Shown: positions 1 to 7,317 of the stretch, piece by piece
Position numbering within the stretch: position 1 is the first letter of the stretch
How the letters are laid out: each line of letters starts with the position of its first letter
Origin: Deltaproteobacteria bacterium
GTDB taxonomy: Bacteria; Desulfobacterota; GWC2-55-46; S146-70; JAUXIU01
Length of the DNA: 12,182 bases
Reading direction: 5' to 3'
Assembly (NCBI GenBank): GCA_030620895.1
Contig: JAUXIU010000013.1
Coordinates: forward strand, 1-12,182
Program-made: the position numbers and the translations under genes
Notes under the pieces: generated by a model
Database searches by the model: none
Seen by the model: the letters and a program-made list of their open reading frames with translations, nothing else
What the model was told of the DNA's origin: nothing

Positions 1-11
1 CCTATTTGACA

Positions 12-39
12 GCATAGAGCAAAGAGCATGGAGCACAGA
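12..39. repeat. Heptad tandem repeat, four degenerate 7-bp units
   Basis: Four consecutive 7-bp units read GCATAGA, GCAAAGA, GCATGGA and GCACAGA. They lie in the noncoding stretch just 3' of purD (whose stop is at 109-111). Period 7 recurs with different unit sequences at 1454-1522. No coding potential is visible in positions 1-108. Confidence 0.6.
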
Positions 40-108
40 AGAAGGACCCTTTGCCCTATACACTCTGCCTTTTCCTGTAAGGTTTAAAGCTCTCAACTAC
101 GATAAATG

Positions 109-1374
109 CTATTTTACCGCCTTTGATCCTATATCATGCCTGTAATAGGCCCCCTCCCAGCTTATCTCCTCTACTGCCTTGTAAGCCTTCTTTATAGCCC
201 TCTTAACACCTAAACCAAGCCCTGTTACACCCAGAACCCTTCCACCTGCAGTAACAAGCCTGCCGTCCCTGATTGCCGTTCCTGCATGGAATATAACTAC
301 ATCTTTCATCTTTGAGGCGTTTCCCAGTCCCTCTATCTGAATACCCTTTTCATACTCCGCTGGATAGCCATCCGATGCCATCACAACGCACAGGGCCGTT
401 CTCTTATCCCAGCCAAACCGAACCCTTGAGAGCCGGCCTTCGACAGCGGCCATAAAGATCTTCAGAAGGTCGCCATTAAGCCTCATAAGTATCGGCTGGG
501 TCTCAGGATCACCGAAACGGCAGTTGAACTCAAGAACCTTAGGACCTTCCTTGGTAATCATTAACCCTGCATATAATATCCCTTTGTACGGCCTCCCCTC
601 TTCCTTCATAGCCTTCACTACAGGGAGCATCACCTCTTTCATTACCCTATCCTGAATTATGTTCGATATCGGGCCGGGTGAATAAGCCCCCATGCCGCCT
701 GTATTCGGCCCCTGGTCACCATCGTATATCGGCTTGTGATCCTGTGCAGGTGCTAATGGCAAAACCGTCTTCCCATCCGTAATGGCAAGGAGGGATATCT
801 CATGTCCTGTGAGGAACTCCTCAATAATCACCTTATTGCCCGAATCTCCAAAGACCCTGTCCTTCATTATCAGGTCGATAGCCAAAAACGCCTCATCCAT
901 CGCAGGACATATCAGAACGCCCTTCCCCCCCGCCAGGCCGTCGGCCTTTACAACAAGTGGAGGATGATGCCTCTCCGCGTATCCTTTTGCCTCGTCGGCG
1001 TTTGTAAATGTCTTATAAAAGGCAGTAGGTATGCCACATCTATTCATGAGGTCCTTTGCAAATGATTTACTCCCCTCGATCTCAGCCGCCTTCTTTGAAG
1101 GCCCTAAAACCTTGAGCCCTGCCTCTTCAAAGGTGTCGGTTATACCCATTGTAAGAGGACGCTCAGGCCCCACAACAGTCAGACCTATACTGTTTTTCAA
1201 TGCAAAGTCCCTCAATGCATCGATATCATCGGCCCTTATATCTATGCACTTGGCGATCTCAGCAATACCAGGGTTTCCCGGTGCTGAATATATCTTCTTC
1301 ACACCTTTACTCTGAGCAAGCTTCCAGACCAATGCATGTTCACGACCGCCAGAACCGATAACAAGAACCTTCAC
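109..1374 (-). CDS. purD: Phosphoribosylamine-glycine ligase (GAR synthetase)
   Basis: PurD joins glycine to 5-phosphoribosylamine with ATP to give GAR, the second step of de novo purine synthesis, in the cytoplasm. The 421-residue protein has the family's normal length and layout. The N-terminal Rossmann-like domain opens with VLVIGSGGREHAL (residues 3-15) and carries GPERPL near 69-74. The ATP-grasp domain shows VVKADGLAGGKGV (141-153), NTGGMGAYSPGP (224-235) and the metal/ATP-binding segment LEFNCRFGDPETQ (281-293). The start is GTG at 1372-1374; an AGAGG Shine-Dalgarno lies 5 nt upstream, and the GSGGREHAL motif sits where the family begins, so this start is secure. purH lies upstream on the same strand, 301 bp away, across a repeat-filled gap, so the two may be only partly co-transcribed. 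Nothing is missing from the active site. Confidence 0.97.
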   Translation of the reverse strand: MKVLVIGSGGREHALVWKLAQSKGVKKIYSAPGNPGIAEIAKCIDIRADDIDALRDFALKNSIGLTVVGPERPLTMGITDTFEEAGLKVLGPSKKAAEIEGSKSFAKDLMNRCGIPTAFYKTFTNADEAKGYAERHHPPLVVKADGLAGGKGVLICPAMDEAFLAIDLIMKDRVFGDSGNKVIIEEFLTGHEISLLAITDGKTVLPLAPAQDHKPIYDGDQGPNTGGMGAYSPGPISNIIQDRVMKEVMLPVVKAMKEEGRPYKGILYAGLMITKEGPKVLEFNCRFGDPETQPILMRLNGDLLKIFMAAVEGRLSRVRFGWDKRTALCVVMASDGYPAEYEKGIQIEGLGNASKMKDVVIFHAGTAIRDGRLVTAGGRVLGVTGLGLGVKRAIKKAYKAVEEISWEGAYYRHDIGSKAVK

Positions 1375-1453
1375 AATAACCTCTTAAAATTTCACTCTAT
1401 AAGTTGAACCGTTTAGCCATGAGTGGACACAAGTATCACAAATTCACATAGAA

Positions 1454-1522
1454 CGTCACGGGTTACGTGTTACGGGTTACGGGTAATCTGGTAACTCGAA
1501 ACGCGCAACTCGAAACTCAATC
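1454..1522. repeat. Heptad minisatellites (GGTTACG and CTCGAAA families)
   Basis: Two adjacent runs share period 7. The first reads CGTCACG, GGTTACG, TGTTACG, GGTTACG, GGTAATC (1454-1488). After six bases come CTCGAAA, CGCGCAA, CTCGAAA, CTCAATC (1495-1522). The phase is kept within each run although the units drift. The same period occurs at 12-39 with another unit, suggesting slippage-prone heptads scattered in this genome. Confidence 0.6.
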
Positions 1523-1547
1523 TTGATGGCCTCGCAAAAAATATCGC

Positions 1548-1674
1548 TGACGGCTTTGAAAAAGCTTCAGCTGCAAGGCGCGCAAATCCTGAGGAATGAG
1601 GCGTACTTATAGTTACGCCGCAGTGACGAAGGATGCAGCGCAACACCGCAGATGGAATATTTTCGAAGTCGTCA
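1548..1674. repeat. MITE-like palindromic element A, 127 bp
   Basis: The ends are imperfect inverted repeats: TGACGGCTTTGAAAA (1548-1562) against TTTTCGAAGTCGTCA (1660-1674), 13 of 15 matching. The interior (about 1574-1629) shares a core with element B at 4736-4790: CAAGGCGCG, then GAGGA(A/G)TGAGGCGTACTT, then ACGCCGCA and GACGA. The centre GGCGTA...TACGCC can form a hairpin. No ORF is inside. The element ends one base before the purH stop codon. The left end is also matched, in inverted orientation, by 9517-9535. Confidence 0.65.
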
Positions 1675-1675
1675 A

Positions 1676-3253
1676 TTAGTGTCTAAAGTGCCTCATCCCC
1701 GTAAAGACCATCGCCATATCATGCTCATCTGCTGCACTTATAACCTCATCGTCCCTGACAGAGCCGCCAGGTTGGATTATGGCCGTTACCCCTGCCTCTG
1801 CTGCCTTGTCTACATTGTCCCTGAAGGGGAAGAAGGCGTCGGAGGCCATAACAGTACCATCTGTATCCAAACCTGCATCCCTGGCCTTCATTATGGCTAT
1901 CCTGGTAGAATCTATCCTCGACATCTGCCCTGCACCTATTCCTATAGTCTGCGTTCCCTTCCCGAAAACAATGGCATTGCTCTTTACATGTTTACAAACA
2001 TTCCAGGCAAAGAGAAGGTCTTCAAGCTCCATCTCGGTCGGTCCTCTCTTTGTAACGGTCTTGAGATCTCCCGCAGATTCTTTGTCTACAGTCTGAACAA
2101 GCATACCCCCGGAAACCCTTTTTAGATCAAAACCTCCAGCCCCTGTGTCGGAAGATGGCAGACATTCGCTCTCCGGTATCTCAAGGAGCCTCAGGTTCTT
2201 CTTTGCCTTTAGTATCTCCATCGCCTCTTCATCAAAAGCAGGGGCTATTATTGCCTCAAGGAAGAGTTTCGCCATCTCGTCGGCGGTTTTTCCATCCACC
2301 CGCCTATTAAAACCGACTATGCCACCAAAGGCAGATGTTCGGTCGCAAGAAAGAGCCTTAAGATAGGCATCCAGCATGCCTTCCTTTGACATAGCCGCAC
2401 CGCAGGGGTTGCTGTGTTTTATTATAACTGCAGCAGACTCATGAAACTCCCTGATTATCTCAATGGCAGAGTTTATATCGAGTATGTTATTGAATGAAAG
2501 GTCCTTCCCGTGAATCTGCCTTGCACATGCAATGCCCTCTCTGGTAGGAAAAGTATCCCCAAAAAATGCAGCCATCTGATGCGGATTCTCACCGTACCTC
2601 AGGTCCTGGATCTTCTTAAACTGGACAGTGAAGGTCTCGGGAAGGCTACCTGTGGCCTTTCCATCCTCGATTGCTCCCAGGTAGTTAGATACGGCCGCAT
2701 CATATCTGGCTGTAAGTTGAAAGGCCTTCTTTGCAAGATAGAATCTTGTCTCAGGGGTTATGTTTCCGTCATACTCACCCATCTCTTCGATTATCTTTTT
2801 ATAGTCTGAAGGGTCTGTTACAACGGAGACATCCGTATAATTTTTCGCGGCAGCCCTGATCATTGTTGGTCCACCGATATCTATATTCTCAATGGCATCT
2901 TCCATCCTGCAGTCTCTAGCTATTGTATCCTCAAACGCATAGAGATTTACCACAACCATGTCTAAGGGGAGTATATCGTGCTCATCCATCTCTTCTTTGT
3001 GCTTCTTATTCCCCCTGATCCCCAGTATCCCTCCATGTATCTTCGGATGGAGTGTCTTAACCCTCCCATCCAGCATCTCTGGAAAACCTGTGTAGGATGA
3101 TATTGGGATAACAGCCAGTTCGTTTTTCCTCAGAAGCTCACCTGTCCCGCCGGTCGATATTATCTCCACCCCCATCTCAGAAAGGGACCTTGCAAATTCC
3201 ACAATACCGCTCTTATCTGTTACACTGATTATTGCCCTCCGAACCTTCTTCAT
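1676..3253 (-). CDS. purH: Bifunctional AICAR formyltransferase / IMP cyclohydrolase
   Basis: PurH carries out the last two steps of IMP synthesis: 10-formyl-THF-dependent formylation of AICAR to FAICAR, then cyclisation to IMP. The 525-residue length is normal. The N-terminal MGS-like cyclohydrolase domain (about 1-195) shows SVTDKSGIVEFARSL (10-24), STGGTGELL (33-41) and GRVKTLHPKIHGGIL (63-77). The formyltransferase domain has LRYGENPHQ (218-226), the catalytic Lys-His pair K279-H280 in IIKHSNPCGAA, RTSAFGGIVGFNR, IGAGQMSRIDS, and the C-terminal ASDAFFPFRDNVD and GGSVRDDEVI motifs. It ends in the usual MVFTGMRHFRH-type tail, so it is complete. ATG at 3251-3253 is preceded by GAAGGG with 7-nt spacing. 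The RACo-like gene ends 59 bp upstream on the same strand, so read-through is plausible; purD follows after the repeat-rich gap. Confidence 0.98.
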   Translation of the reverse strand: MKKVRRAIISVTDKSGIVEFARSLSEMGVEIISTGGTGELLRKNELAVIPISSYTGFPEMLDGRVKTLHPKIHGGILGIRGNKKHKEEMDEHDILPLDMVVVNLYAFEDTIARDCRMEDAIENIDIGGPTMIRAAAKNYTDVSVVTDPSDYKKIIEEMGEYDGNITPETRFYLAKKAFQLTARYDAAVSNYLGAIEDGKATGSLPETFTVQFKKIQDLRYGENPHQMAAFFGDTFPTREGIACARQIHGKDLSFNNILDINSAIEIIREFHESAAVIIKHSNPCGAAMSKEGMLDAYLKALSCDRTSAFGGIVGFNRRVDGKTADEMAKLFLEAIIAPAFDEEAMEILKAKKNLRLLEIPESECLPSSDTGAGGFDLKRVSGGMLVQTVDKESAGDLKTVTKRGPTEMELEDLLFAWNVCKHVKSNAIVFGKGTQTIGIGAGQMSRIDSTRIAIMKARDAGLDTDGTVMASDAFFPFRDNVDKAAEAGVTAIIQPGGSVRDDEVISAADEHDMAMVFTGMRHFRH

Positions 3254-3312
3254 TATTTATCCCTTCTGTAAAAAAATCCCTAAACTATAGATACACCGCT
3301 TAAACATTCTAC

Positions 3313-4554
3313 TTAAAAATTCATCTGCTTCATGAACTCTTTCTGAAAGTGTCTGCTCCCTGAAAGCGAAATATATCTCGCCATCCTTGCAATCTCTTCC
3401 GCCTCATCCCTCTTCTTATTTGAGCAGAGCACAAGCCTGGCACCATCAAGGGCTGCATCACCAACAAAGGTGATCCTGTCTGCCCAAAACCTATCAAGCA
3501 CACCTATGGAAATAAGGTCCTCCTTCCTCAAACTGCTTCCAAAGGCCCCGGCTATATATACATCTTCTATATCCTGAAGCCCTACCTGTGCCTTATCCAT
3601 CAGAAGGGATATACCTGCCCTTATAGCAGACTTGGCAAGCTGAAAGGCCCTTACATCCCTCTGGGTCAGCACCACCTCCCCACTTGCACCTCTGTAAAGG
3701 ATAAAGTTATTTCCATCCTCTTCCTCTTTTATTCTATTAGCCAGATTGCCCGCAATCTCATTCCTGCCCTTTATCCTACCCGATTTATCTATTATATTCA
3801 GGGCAATAAGCCGGGACACTATACTCAAGAGCCCCGAACCGCATATACCTGTCGGCTTTACATCTCCAATTACATCCAGAACCACATTATCATTATCTAT
3901 CCTTATACCCTCTATAGCGCCTTTTCCTGCTACCATTCCATACTCTATCTCACCACCCTCAAAGGCCGGACCTGCCGCCGCAGATGTTACATACAGGCCT
4001 CTTGATGATCTTATGGCAATTTCACTATTCGTACCTATATCAATAGCAATGGATGGTTGTAATGCCCTATGCAGTTCTGTGGAGAGTATGACAGCTATAG
4101 TATCTCCACCAACAAACCCGCTTATTAGCGGAAATGTATGAAGTCTTGAGCCTTTTGAACCATCGAGGCCTATCTCATCAGAGGGGATTATCTTCGATTC
4201 TCGAAAAAACGGACGGTAGGGAACCTTGCCAAGAGATGCGGGGGAAATCCCCGTCAGTATATGTTCCATAACAGGATTACCAACCGCCGTAAACCTGCTG
4301 ATTTTACCATCGGTTCCAGGGAGCAGTTTCCTGACTATCCTGTTTAATGCCCCAACCACATCACCCTGTAGGATGCGAAGGAGAGGGGGATCATCTATTA
4401 TCGCCTTTACCCTCGAAAGGACATCTCTGCCATACTCTGCTTGAGGGTTTGGAATAGATTCTATGCCCAGATCTTTACATCCATCGATTTCAATCAAAAC
4501 CCCGACAAGGGTCGTCGTACCGATATCAAATGCTATACCAAGCTCTTTATTCGT
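3313..4554 (-). CDS. RACo-like ASKHA ATPase (DUF4445), start codon unclear
   Basis: This belongs to the corrinoid-activating ASKHA ATPase family (RACo/RamA-like). Known members use ATP to drive reductive reactivation of corrinoid methyltransferase proteins. From the TTG at 4495-4497 I see NPQAEYGRDVLSRV (17-30), the second phosphate loop IAIDIGTNSEIAI (150-162), TSAAAGPAFEGGEIEYGM (171-188), PTGICGSGLLSIV (215-227), TQRDVRAFQLAKSAIRAG (278-295) and YIAGAFGSSL (314-323). These are the RACo middle and C-terminal domains. The first phosphate loop GIAFDIGTTTLVGVL lies upstream of that TTG, so the true coding region reaches at least about 4540. No ATG, GTG or TTG occurs in frame between the upstream stop (4645-4647) and 4497; an SD-like GGAGGGGAG sits at 4557-4565. 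I set the end at the ACG after it, as a guess. The usual N-terminal 2Fe-2S ferredoxin domain is absent. No corrinoid protein gene is nearby, so the partner is unknown. Confidence 0.8.
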   Translation of the reverse strand, partial: TNKELGIAFDIGTTTLVGVLIEIDGCKDLGIESIPNPQAEYGRDVLSRVKAIIDDPPLLRILQGDVVGALNRIVRKLLPGTDGKISRFTAVGNPVMEHILTGISPASLGKVPYRPFFRESKIIPSDEIGLDGSKGSRLHTFPLISGFVGGDTIAVILSTELHRALQPSIAIDIGTNSEIAIRSSRGLYVTSAAAGPAFEGGEIEYGMVAGKGAIEGIRIDNDNVVLDVIGDVKPTGICGSGLLSIVSRLIALNIIDKSGRIKGRNEIAGNLANRIKEEEDGNNFILYRGASGEVVLTQRDVRAFQLAKSAIRAGISLLMDKAQVGLQDIEDVYIAGAFGSSLRKEDLISIGVLDRFWADRITFVGDAALDGARLVLCSNKKRDEAEEIARMARYISLSGSRHFQKEFMKQMNF

Positions 4555-4597
4555 TACTCCCCTCCAGTTTTTACTAGGGATTGCCCTGAAAATAAAT

Positions 4598-4656
4598 GGT
4601 TTCCATTGAAAAAATGGAAACCGATTACACCGATTTTTTAAAGATTACACAGATTT
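4598..4656. repeat. Perfect hairpin followed by a 14-bp direct repeat
   Basis: GGTTTCCAT (4598-4606) and ATGGAAACC (4614-4622) form a perfect 9-bp inverted repeat with a 7-nt loop. Directly after come GATTACACCGATTT (4623-4636) and GATTACACAGATTT (4643-4656), 13 of 14 identical at a 20-bp step. This lies where the 5' part of the RACo-like gene would be expected. Confidence 0.6.
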
Positions 4657-4709
4657 CATTGTTTTTACACTGGAAACAAAATTATACACAACGTCATAAA
4701 TAGTTGCGC

Positions 4710-4855
4710 ATACAGAGTGTTAGAACAAAGCAGACCAAGGCGCGACGAAGACGAGGAGTGAGGCGTACTTTGTAGTACGCCGCAACGACGAGCCGAGGAG
4801 CCGGGGTACCCACACGAAGTGTGGGTCGGGTATGCAAAGTTATAACGCTCTGTAT
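4710..4855. repeat. MITE-like palindromic element B, 146 bp
   Basis: The terminal inverted repeats are ATACAGAGTGTTAGAAC (4710-4726) and GTTATAACGCTCTGTAT (4839-4855), matching at 15 of 17 positions. Inside are two perfect hairpins: GGCGTACT-TTGT-AGTACGCC (4762-4781) and ACCCACAC-GAA-GTGTGGGT (4808-4826). The core at 4736-4790 is shared with element A although the termini differ. There is no ORF. It begins nine bases beyond the mlaD stop codon, so it would be in the 3' end of the mlaD transcript. A flanking target-site duplication is not clear. Confidence 0.7.
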
Positions 4856-4864
4856 AGTTAAACC

Positions 4865-6361
4865 CTATTTCGGTATGGGTATACTCCCTAGCAGGTACTT
4901 TATATCTTCATCCTCAAACTGGAAACCCGCACCCAGATAATACGAGTCAAGGTCTATCTTACTCGCAAAGTCATCGTAACCACCTGTTATAAAAAAGTAT
5001 CTATTGATGTTATATGTTAAACCTGCCTTGTAATGAGGGTTCCTTTCCTCATCAAAGTCAAATGCCTCAAAGGTAAATTTGATATTATCATCCCAGAGGT
5101 AAAAGTCCGCACCTACCCCACCGGTTGACTCTAAAATACCGCCCCTCAATGTCAGGTCACCAAATCTCTTGGCAACCTGGACACTGAACTTAAACTCATC
5201 TAAGGTCTTAACCTCCTTGGTAGTGGTAGTTGTGCCACCTTGAGTAACATCCTTTGTCTCTATACTCCTACTGCCCCTAGGGTCATCAACAACCTCGACC
5301 AGATAGTATTTATCAGCCTTTGGCTGGAGCCTTAATGAAAAATAGCTCTTGGTATCTTCTGCGTCGGCCAGGTATTCACCTCTATAACCGAGAAACACCT
5401 TGAATTTTTTTATTCTCCCTAGATAATCATTGACACCTGAAAGGGCCGTATTGATGTTTTTATGCGTTGTTGGATCGTTTAACAGCTTGGCTATGGTCCC
5501 CTCACCCCTGTCTATCTTCTCGGTTATACTCTTGATTGACGAGACCGACTCTTCTATCTTTGACTCAACATTTCCAACCAGCCTGTTAACTGCATCCATT
5601 GTCTTTTCCAGCTTCAATGAGGCAGTTTCAAAGTTGTTTATGCTCCCTTTTAAAGTATCCCTGTTCTCGGCTATAATCTGATTCAAATTATCAGTAATAT
5701 TCCTTAATCCCCCCGCTATCTCAGGGCCCTCTTCTCTAAGGAGTTGTGAGAATCTCTCAAAGTTATCCATTGTCCTGCCAAACTTTTCATCATTGGCAGC
5801 AACCATCCTATTAATCCTGTCGGTGAGATCCTGTATATTCACAACTATTTCTTTTATTGTTGCTTCGCCCTCTGCTCCCCCAAATACACTTGCAAAAGAC
5901 CTGCTGACCTCTTTAATATCACCGGCCACATCACTCATTATGGTTATGAACTTTTCTATATCTGTATATGCCTTAGTCCTCGTAATCTCACCACCTGGCT
6001 CTAAGAGTGGGGCGTTGGGAGAGCCGGGTATGAGATCTATATACCTCTCACCGAGGACTCCATGAGTCGTTAATACTGCAACAAAATCTGTGCCTATCTT
6101 TACATCCTTTCTAATCATCAGGACAACCTTTGCCTTATAATCTTCAAGGGTTATATCTCTTACCCTCCCGACCTCAACTCCTGCAACCTGCACAGAGACA
6201 TCCTTATCAAGCCCTGCTGCAGAATCAAACCTCACATACAGCTCATACCCCTCCGCCCTCATAAACCTTATTCCCCCAACCCTTAGGGACATAAATACAA
6301 GAATGATTATCCCTATGATGACGAAAAGACCTACCTTTGCCTCAGAACTTAGTCTGGCCAT
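4865..6361 (-). CDS. mlaD: MCE-domain lipid transport protein (MlaD family) with beta-rich C-terminus
   Basis: MCE proteins are the periplasmic lipid-binding partners of MlaE/MlaF-type ABC transporters, moving phospholipid between inner and outer membrane. The 498-residue protein is far longer than the roughly 180-residue E. coli MlaD. One N-terminal membrane anchor covers about 10-27 (GLFVIIGIIILVFMSL). The MCE domain spans about 37-115, with VQVAGVEVGRV (57-67) and THGVLGERYIDL (99-110). A long helical, probably coiled-coil region follows (about 130-315), and then a C-terminal part (about 325-498) of alternating aromatic/polar beta-strand character that resembles an outer-membrane barrel or porin-like domain. 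That last assignment rests on sequence pattern only. The likely arrangement is inner-membrane anchor, periplasmic needle and outer-membrane contact in one chain. mlaF lies 79 bp upstream, separated by a hairpin repeat. No mlaB or mlaC is in the window. Confidence 0.9.
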   Translation of the reverse strand: MARLSSEAKVGLFVIIGIIILVFMSLRVGGIRFMRAEGYELYVRFDSAAGLDKDVSVQVAGVEVGRVRDITLEDYKAKVVLMIRKDVKIGTDFVAVLTTHGVLGERYIDLIPGSPNAPLLEPGGEITRTKAYTDIEKFITIMSDVAGDIKEVSRSFASVFGGAEGEATIKEIVVNIQDLTDRINRMVAANDEKFGRTMDNFERFSQLLREEGPEIAGGLRNITDNLNQIIAENRDTLKGSINNFETASLKLEKTMDAVNRLVGNVESKIEESVSSIKSITEKIDRGEGTIAKLLNDPTTHKNINTALSGVNDYLGRIKKFKVFLGYRGEYLADAEDTKSYFSLRLQPKADKYYLVEVVDDPRGSRSIETKDVTQGGTTTTTKEVKTLDEFKFSVQVAKRFGDLTLRGGILESTGGVGADFYLWDDNIKFTFEAFDFDEERNPHYKAGLTYNINRYFFITGGYDDFASKIDLDSYYLGAGFQFEDEDIKYLLGSIPIPK

Positions 6362-6387
6362 ATACTCTGGTTATCCTTAAGATAAAA

Positions 6388-6434
6388 GTGAAGATACCCC
6401 GCCCACAGGGCGGGGCTTACGGCGTGTATCCTGT
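6388..6434. repeat. GC-rich hairpin repeat, short copy, in mlaF-mlaD gap
   Basis: CCCCGCCC-ACA-GGGCGGGG (6397-6415) is a perfect 8-bp stem. The left flank GTGAAGAT and right flank CTTACGGCGTGTATCCTGTT match both ends of the longer copy at 11239-11341, which has about 56 extra internal bases. It occupies most of the gap between the mlaF stop and the mlaD start. As RNA it could damp transcription into mlaD or protect the 3' end of upstream mRNA; that role is inferred. Confidence 0.65.
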
Positions 6435-6440
6435 TATGTA

Positions 6441-7187
6441 TCAATATACCCTTATAGGGCCTTCTGCATTACCCTCAATGAACTGTCTAACCACGGGGTT
6501 CTTTGTTTCCTTTATATCTTTACTGCCCCCCTCCTCTATGATCTTGCCGTTATGTAACATGGCTATCTTATCAGCAATCTTGTATGTAAGTAAGATATCA
6601 TGTGTGATGGCTATATATGTTGTCTTTAATTGCTCCTGTGTATCCAGCATAAGATCTGCTATAGAGTCACTCATTATAGGGTCAAGCCCGGTAGTTGGTT
6701 CATCAAAGAGCACTATCTCTGGATCCATAATTATTGCCCTTGCAAGACCTACCCGCTTCTTCATCCCACCACTAAGGTCAGCTGGCATCATATTCTCCAC
6801 ACCGACAAGACCAACCCTCTTCAATTTATCCTTTACAGTTTCGAGTATATCCTTGTAATCCAGGTTTGTATGTTCTCTTAACGGGAAGCCAACATTCCCT
6901 GCTACGGTCATTGAATCAAAGAGGGCGGCGCCCTGGAAGAGCATCCCAAACCTCCTTCTTGTCTTGTTCCACTCACTTTCGTCCAGCTTCGTCAAATCCT
7001 CCCCTTCAAGGAGCACCTGTCCCGAATCTGGCTTTAAAAGGCCTATTATATGCTTTATGAGAACGCTCTTCCCCTCACCACTCCTTCCTATAATTACAGT
7101 AATCTTGCCCTTATCTATCTCAAGATTGACACCATCCAGGACCCTCTTCCCATTGAAAGATTTCTTGAGGTCTTTAATCTTTATCAT
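6441..7187 (-). CDS. mlaF: Phospholipid transport ABC ATPase
   Basis: This is the cytoplasmic nucleotide-binding subunit that powers the MlaE permease and MCE protein. The 248 residues hold every ABC motif: Walker A GRSGEGKS (34-41), the Q-loop region LFQGAALFDSMTV (83-95), the signature LSGGMKKRVGLARA (138-151), Walker B with the catalytic glutamate IVLFDEPTTGLDP (158-170) and the H-loop AITHD (193-197). The GGMKKR variant of the signature and the DSMTVAGNVGFPLREH segment are typical of the MlaF/Ttg2A/Mkl group rather than of other ABC importers. ATG at 7185-7187 has an AAGG very close upstream. mlaE lies 130 bp upstream and mlaD 79 bp downstream, giving the order mlaE-mlaF-mlaD. The protein appears intact. 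Confidence 0.96.
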   Translation of the reverse strand: MIKIKDLKKSFNGKRVLDGVNLEIDKGKITVIIGRSGEGKSVLIKHIIGLLKPDSGQVLLEGEDLTKLDESEWNKTRRRFGMLFQGAALFDSMTVAGNVGFPLREHTNLDYKDILETVKDKLKRVGLVGVENMMPADLSGGMKKRVGLARAIIMDPEIVLFDEPTTGLDPIMSDSIADLMLDTQEQLKTTYIAITHDILLTYKIADKIAMLHNGKIIEEGGSKDIKETKNPVVRQFIEGNAEGPIRVY

Positions 7188-7317
7188 ATACCTTTTTTGC
7201 TTGCAAGCTTCCCACCTGCCGAGGTCTTTGACCTTGTAATGCTTACGATATCGCGTTGTGGTTTGGTTAAATGATATGCCGGCCCGGGAAGAAAGTCCGA
7301 AACATGGATAACGTGGC

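Larger units (their letters stand above)
1375..1675. other. Gene-free purH-purD gap filled with repeats
   Basis: This 301-bp gap holds two kinds of repeat and no gene that I can support. Positions 1454-1522 carry heptad minisatellites. Positions 1548-1674 form a palindromic MITE-like element ending one base from the purH stop codon. The first 75 bases show only the purD Shine-Dalgarno (AGAGG, on the minus strand just above 1375). No factor-independent terminator with a T-run is visible for purH. Confidence 0.6.

Noticed and set aside
1652-2125. 157-residue plus-strand frame with many cysteines
   Set aside because: It is antisense to purH, whose conserved motifs cover the whole stretch. It is a shadow frame.
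3746-4141. 131-residue plus-strand frame
   Set aside because: It is antisense to the conserved core of the RACo-like ATPase and shows low-complexity Ser/Pro/Ile content typical of shadow frames.
4808-4826. ACCCACAC-GAA-GTGTGGGT as a factor-independent terminator for mlaD
   Set aside because: The stem is good but no T-run follows on either strand, and it is part of repeat element B, so I list it only as repeat structure.
6337-6858. 173-residue plus-strand hydrophobic frame
   Set aside because: It lies opposite mlaF and the mlaF-mlaD hairpin repeat. The Walker B and signature motifs are on the other strand, so this is not a gene.
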